Shown here: piece by piece, positions 63,968 to 64,000 of the stretch
Position numbering within the stretch: the stretch's first letter is position 1
Layout: each line of letters opens with the position of its first letter
DNA from: Deltaproteobacteria bacterium HGW-Deltaproteobacteria-15
GTDB taxonomy: Bacteria > Desulfobacterota > DSM-4660 > Desulfatiglandales > HGW-15
Reading direction: 5' to 3'
Length of the DNA: 64,000 nt
Assembly (NCBI GenBank): GCA_002840535.1
Contig: PHBH01000012.1
Span: 46,650 to 110,649 of the forward strand
The notes under the pieces: model-generated
The model's database searches: none
Seen by the model: only the letters and a program-made list of their open reading frames with translations
What the model was told of the DNA's origin: nothing
Translations under genes and position numbers: made by a program

Positions 63968-64000
63968 ACTTCACCCTTCGGGGCAAGAGCTATAAGCGGC

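Overview
The window looks like part of the chromosome of a GC-rich, strictly anaerobic bacterium of the Desulfobacterota (deltaproteobacteria), probably a sulfate reducer or syntroph. This is inferred from the Flx-Hdr type electron-transfer operon, a selenocysteine formate dehydrogenase, tungstate and molybdate ABC importers, several cytoplasmic molybdopterin enzymes, and intergenic repeats of a kind common in that group. I see no rRNA, tRNA, CRISPR array, transposase or phage gene.

Positions 1 to about 37,700 form a molybdenum/tungsten island. On the minus strand it starts with a fused aldehyde oxidoreductase that runs off the left edge, then a MobA-HD fusion, a molybdopterin oxidoreductase with a small downstream protein, and an unrecognised helper-like protein. 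Next come fdhD, a ThiS/MoaD plus ThiF/MoeB pair, a three-subunit xanthine-dehydrogenase-family enzyme, an XRE regulator with a molybdate-binding-like domain, and modBAC. They are followed by a Tat-exported FmdE-like protein with a second copy of the helper-like family, a Sec-containing fdhA, and a second molybdopterin oxidoreductase. The island continues with a second Tat-exported FmdE-like protein and a dihaem protein with a sulfite-oxidase-like fold, trmO, a MOT1-like permease, a porin, a molybdenum-storage-like protein, a PadR regulator and a tup operon with two binding proteins. Together these genes cover uptake across both membranes, storage, cofactor maturation and use. A palindromic motif, TATGTCA-N4-TGACATA, recurs in at least five of the promoter regions and may be the binding site of a common regulator.

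Positions 37,900 to 54,700 are more ordinary: MFS and EamA transporters, an FAD dehydrogenase, an amidase, an MltD-like transglycosylase, two large PAS histidine kinases and a solute-binding lipoprotein. A patch of decay at 52.2-53.5 kb holds an MNT/HEPN pair with a damaged HEPN gene, and a cheB fragment joined to a response-regulator fragment.

Positions 54,780 to 63,850 carry tex and an operon hdrA-flxD-flxC-flxB-flxA. Both hdrA and flxD contain an in-frame TGA followed by a hairpin, so both probably encode selenocysteine. With fdhA the window has three predicted selenoproteins. HdrB and HdrC are not inside the window.
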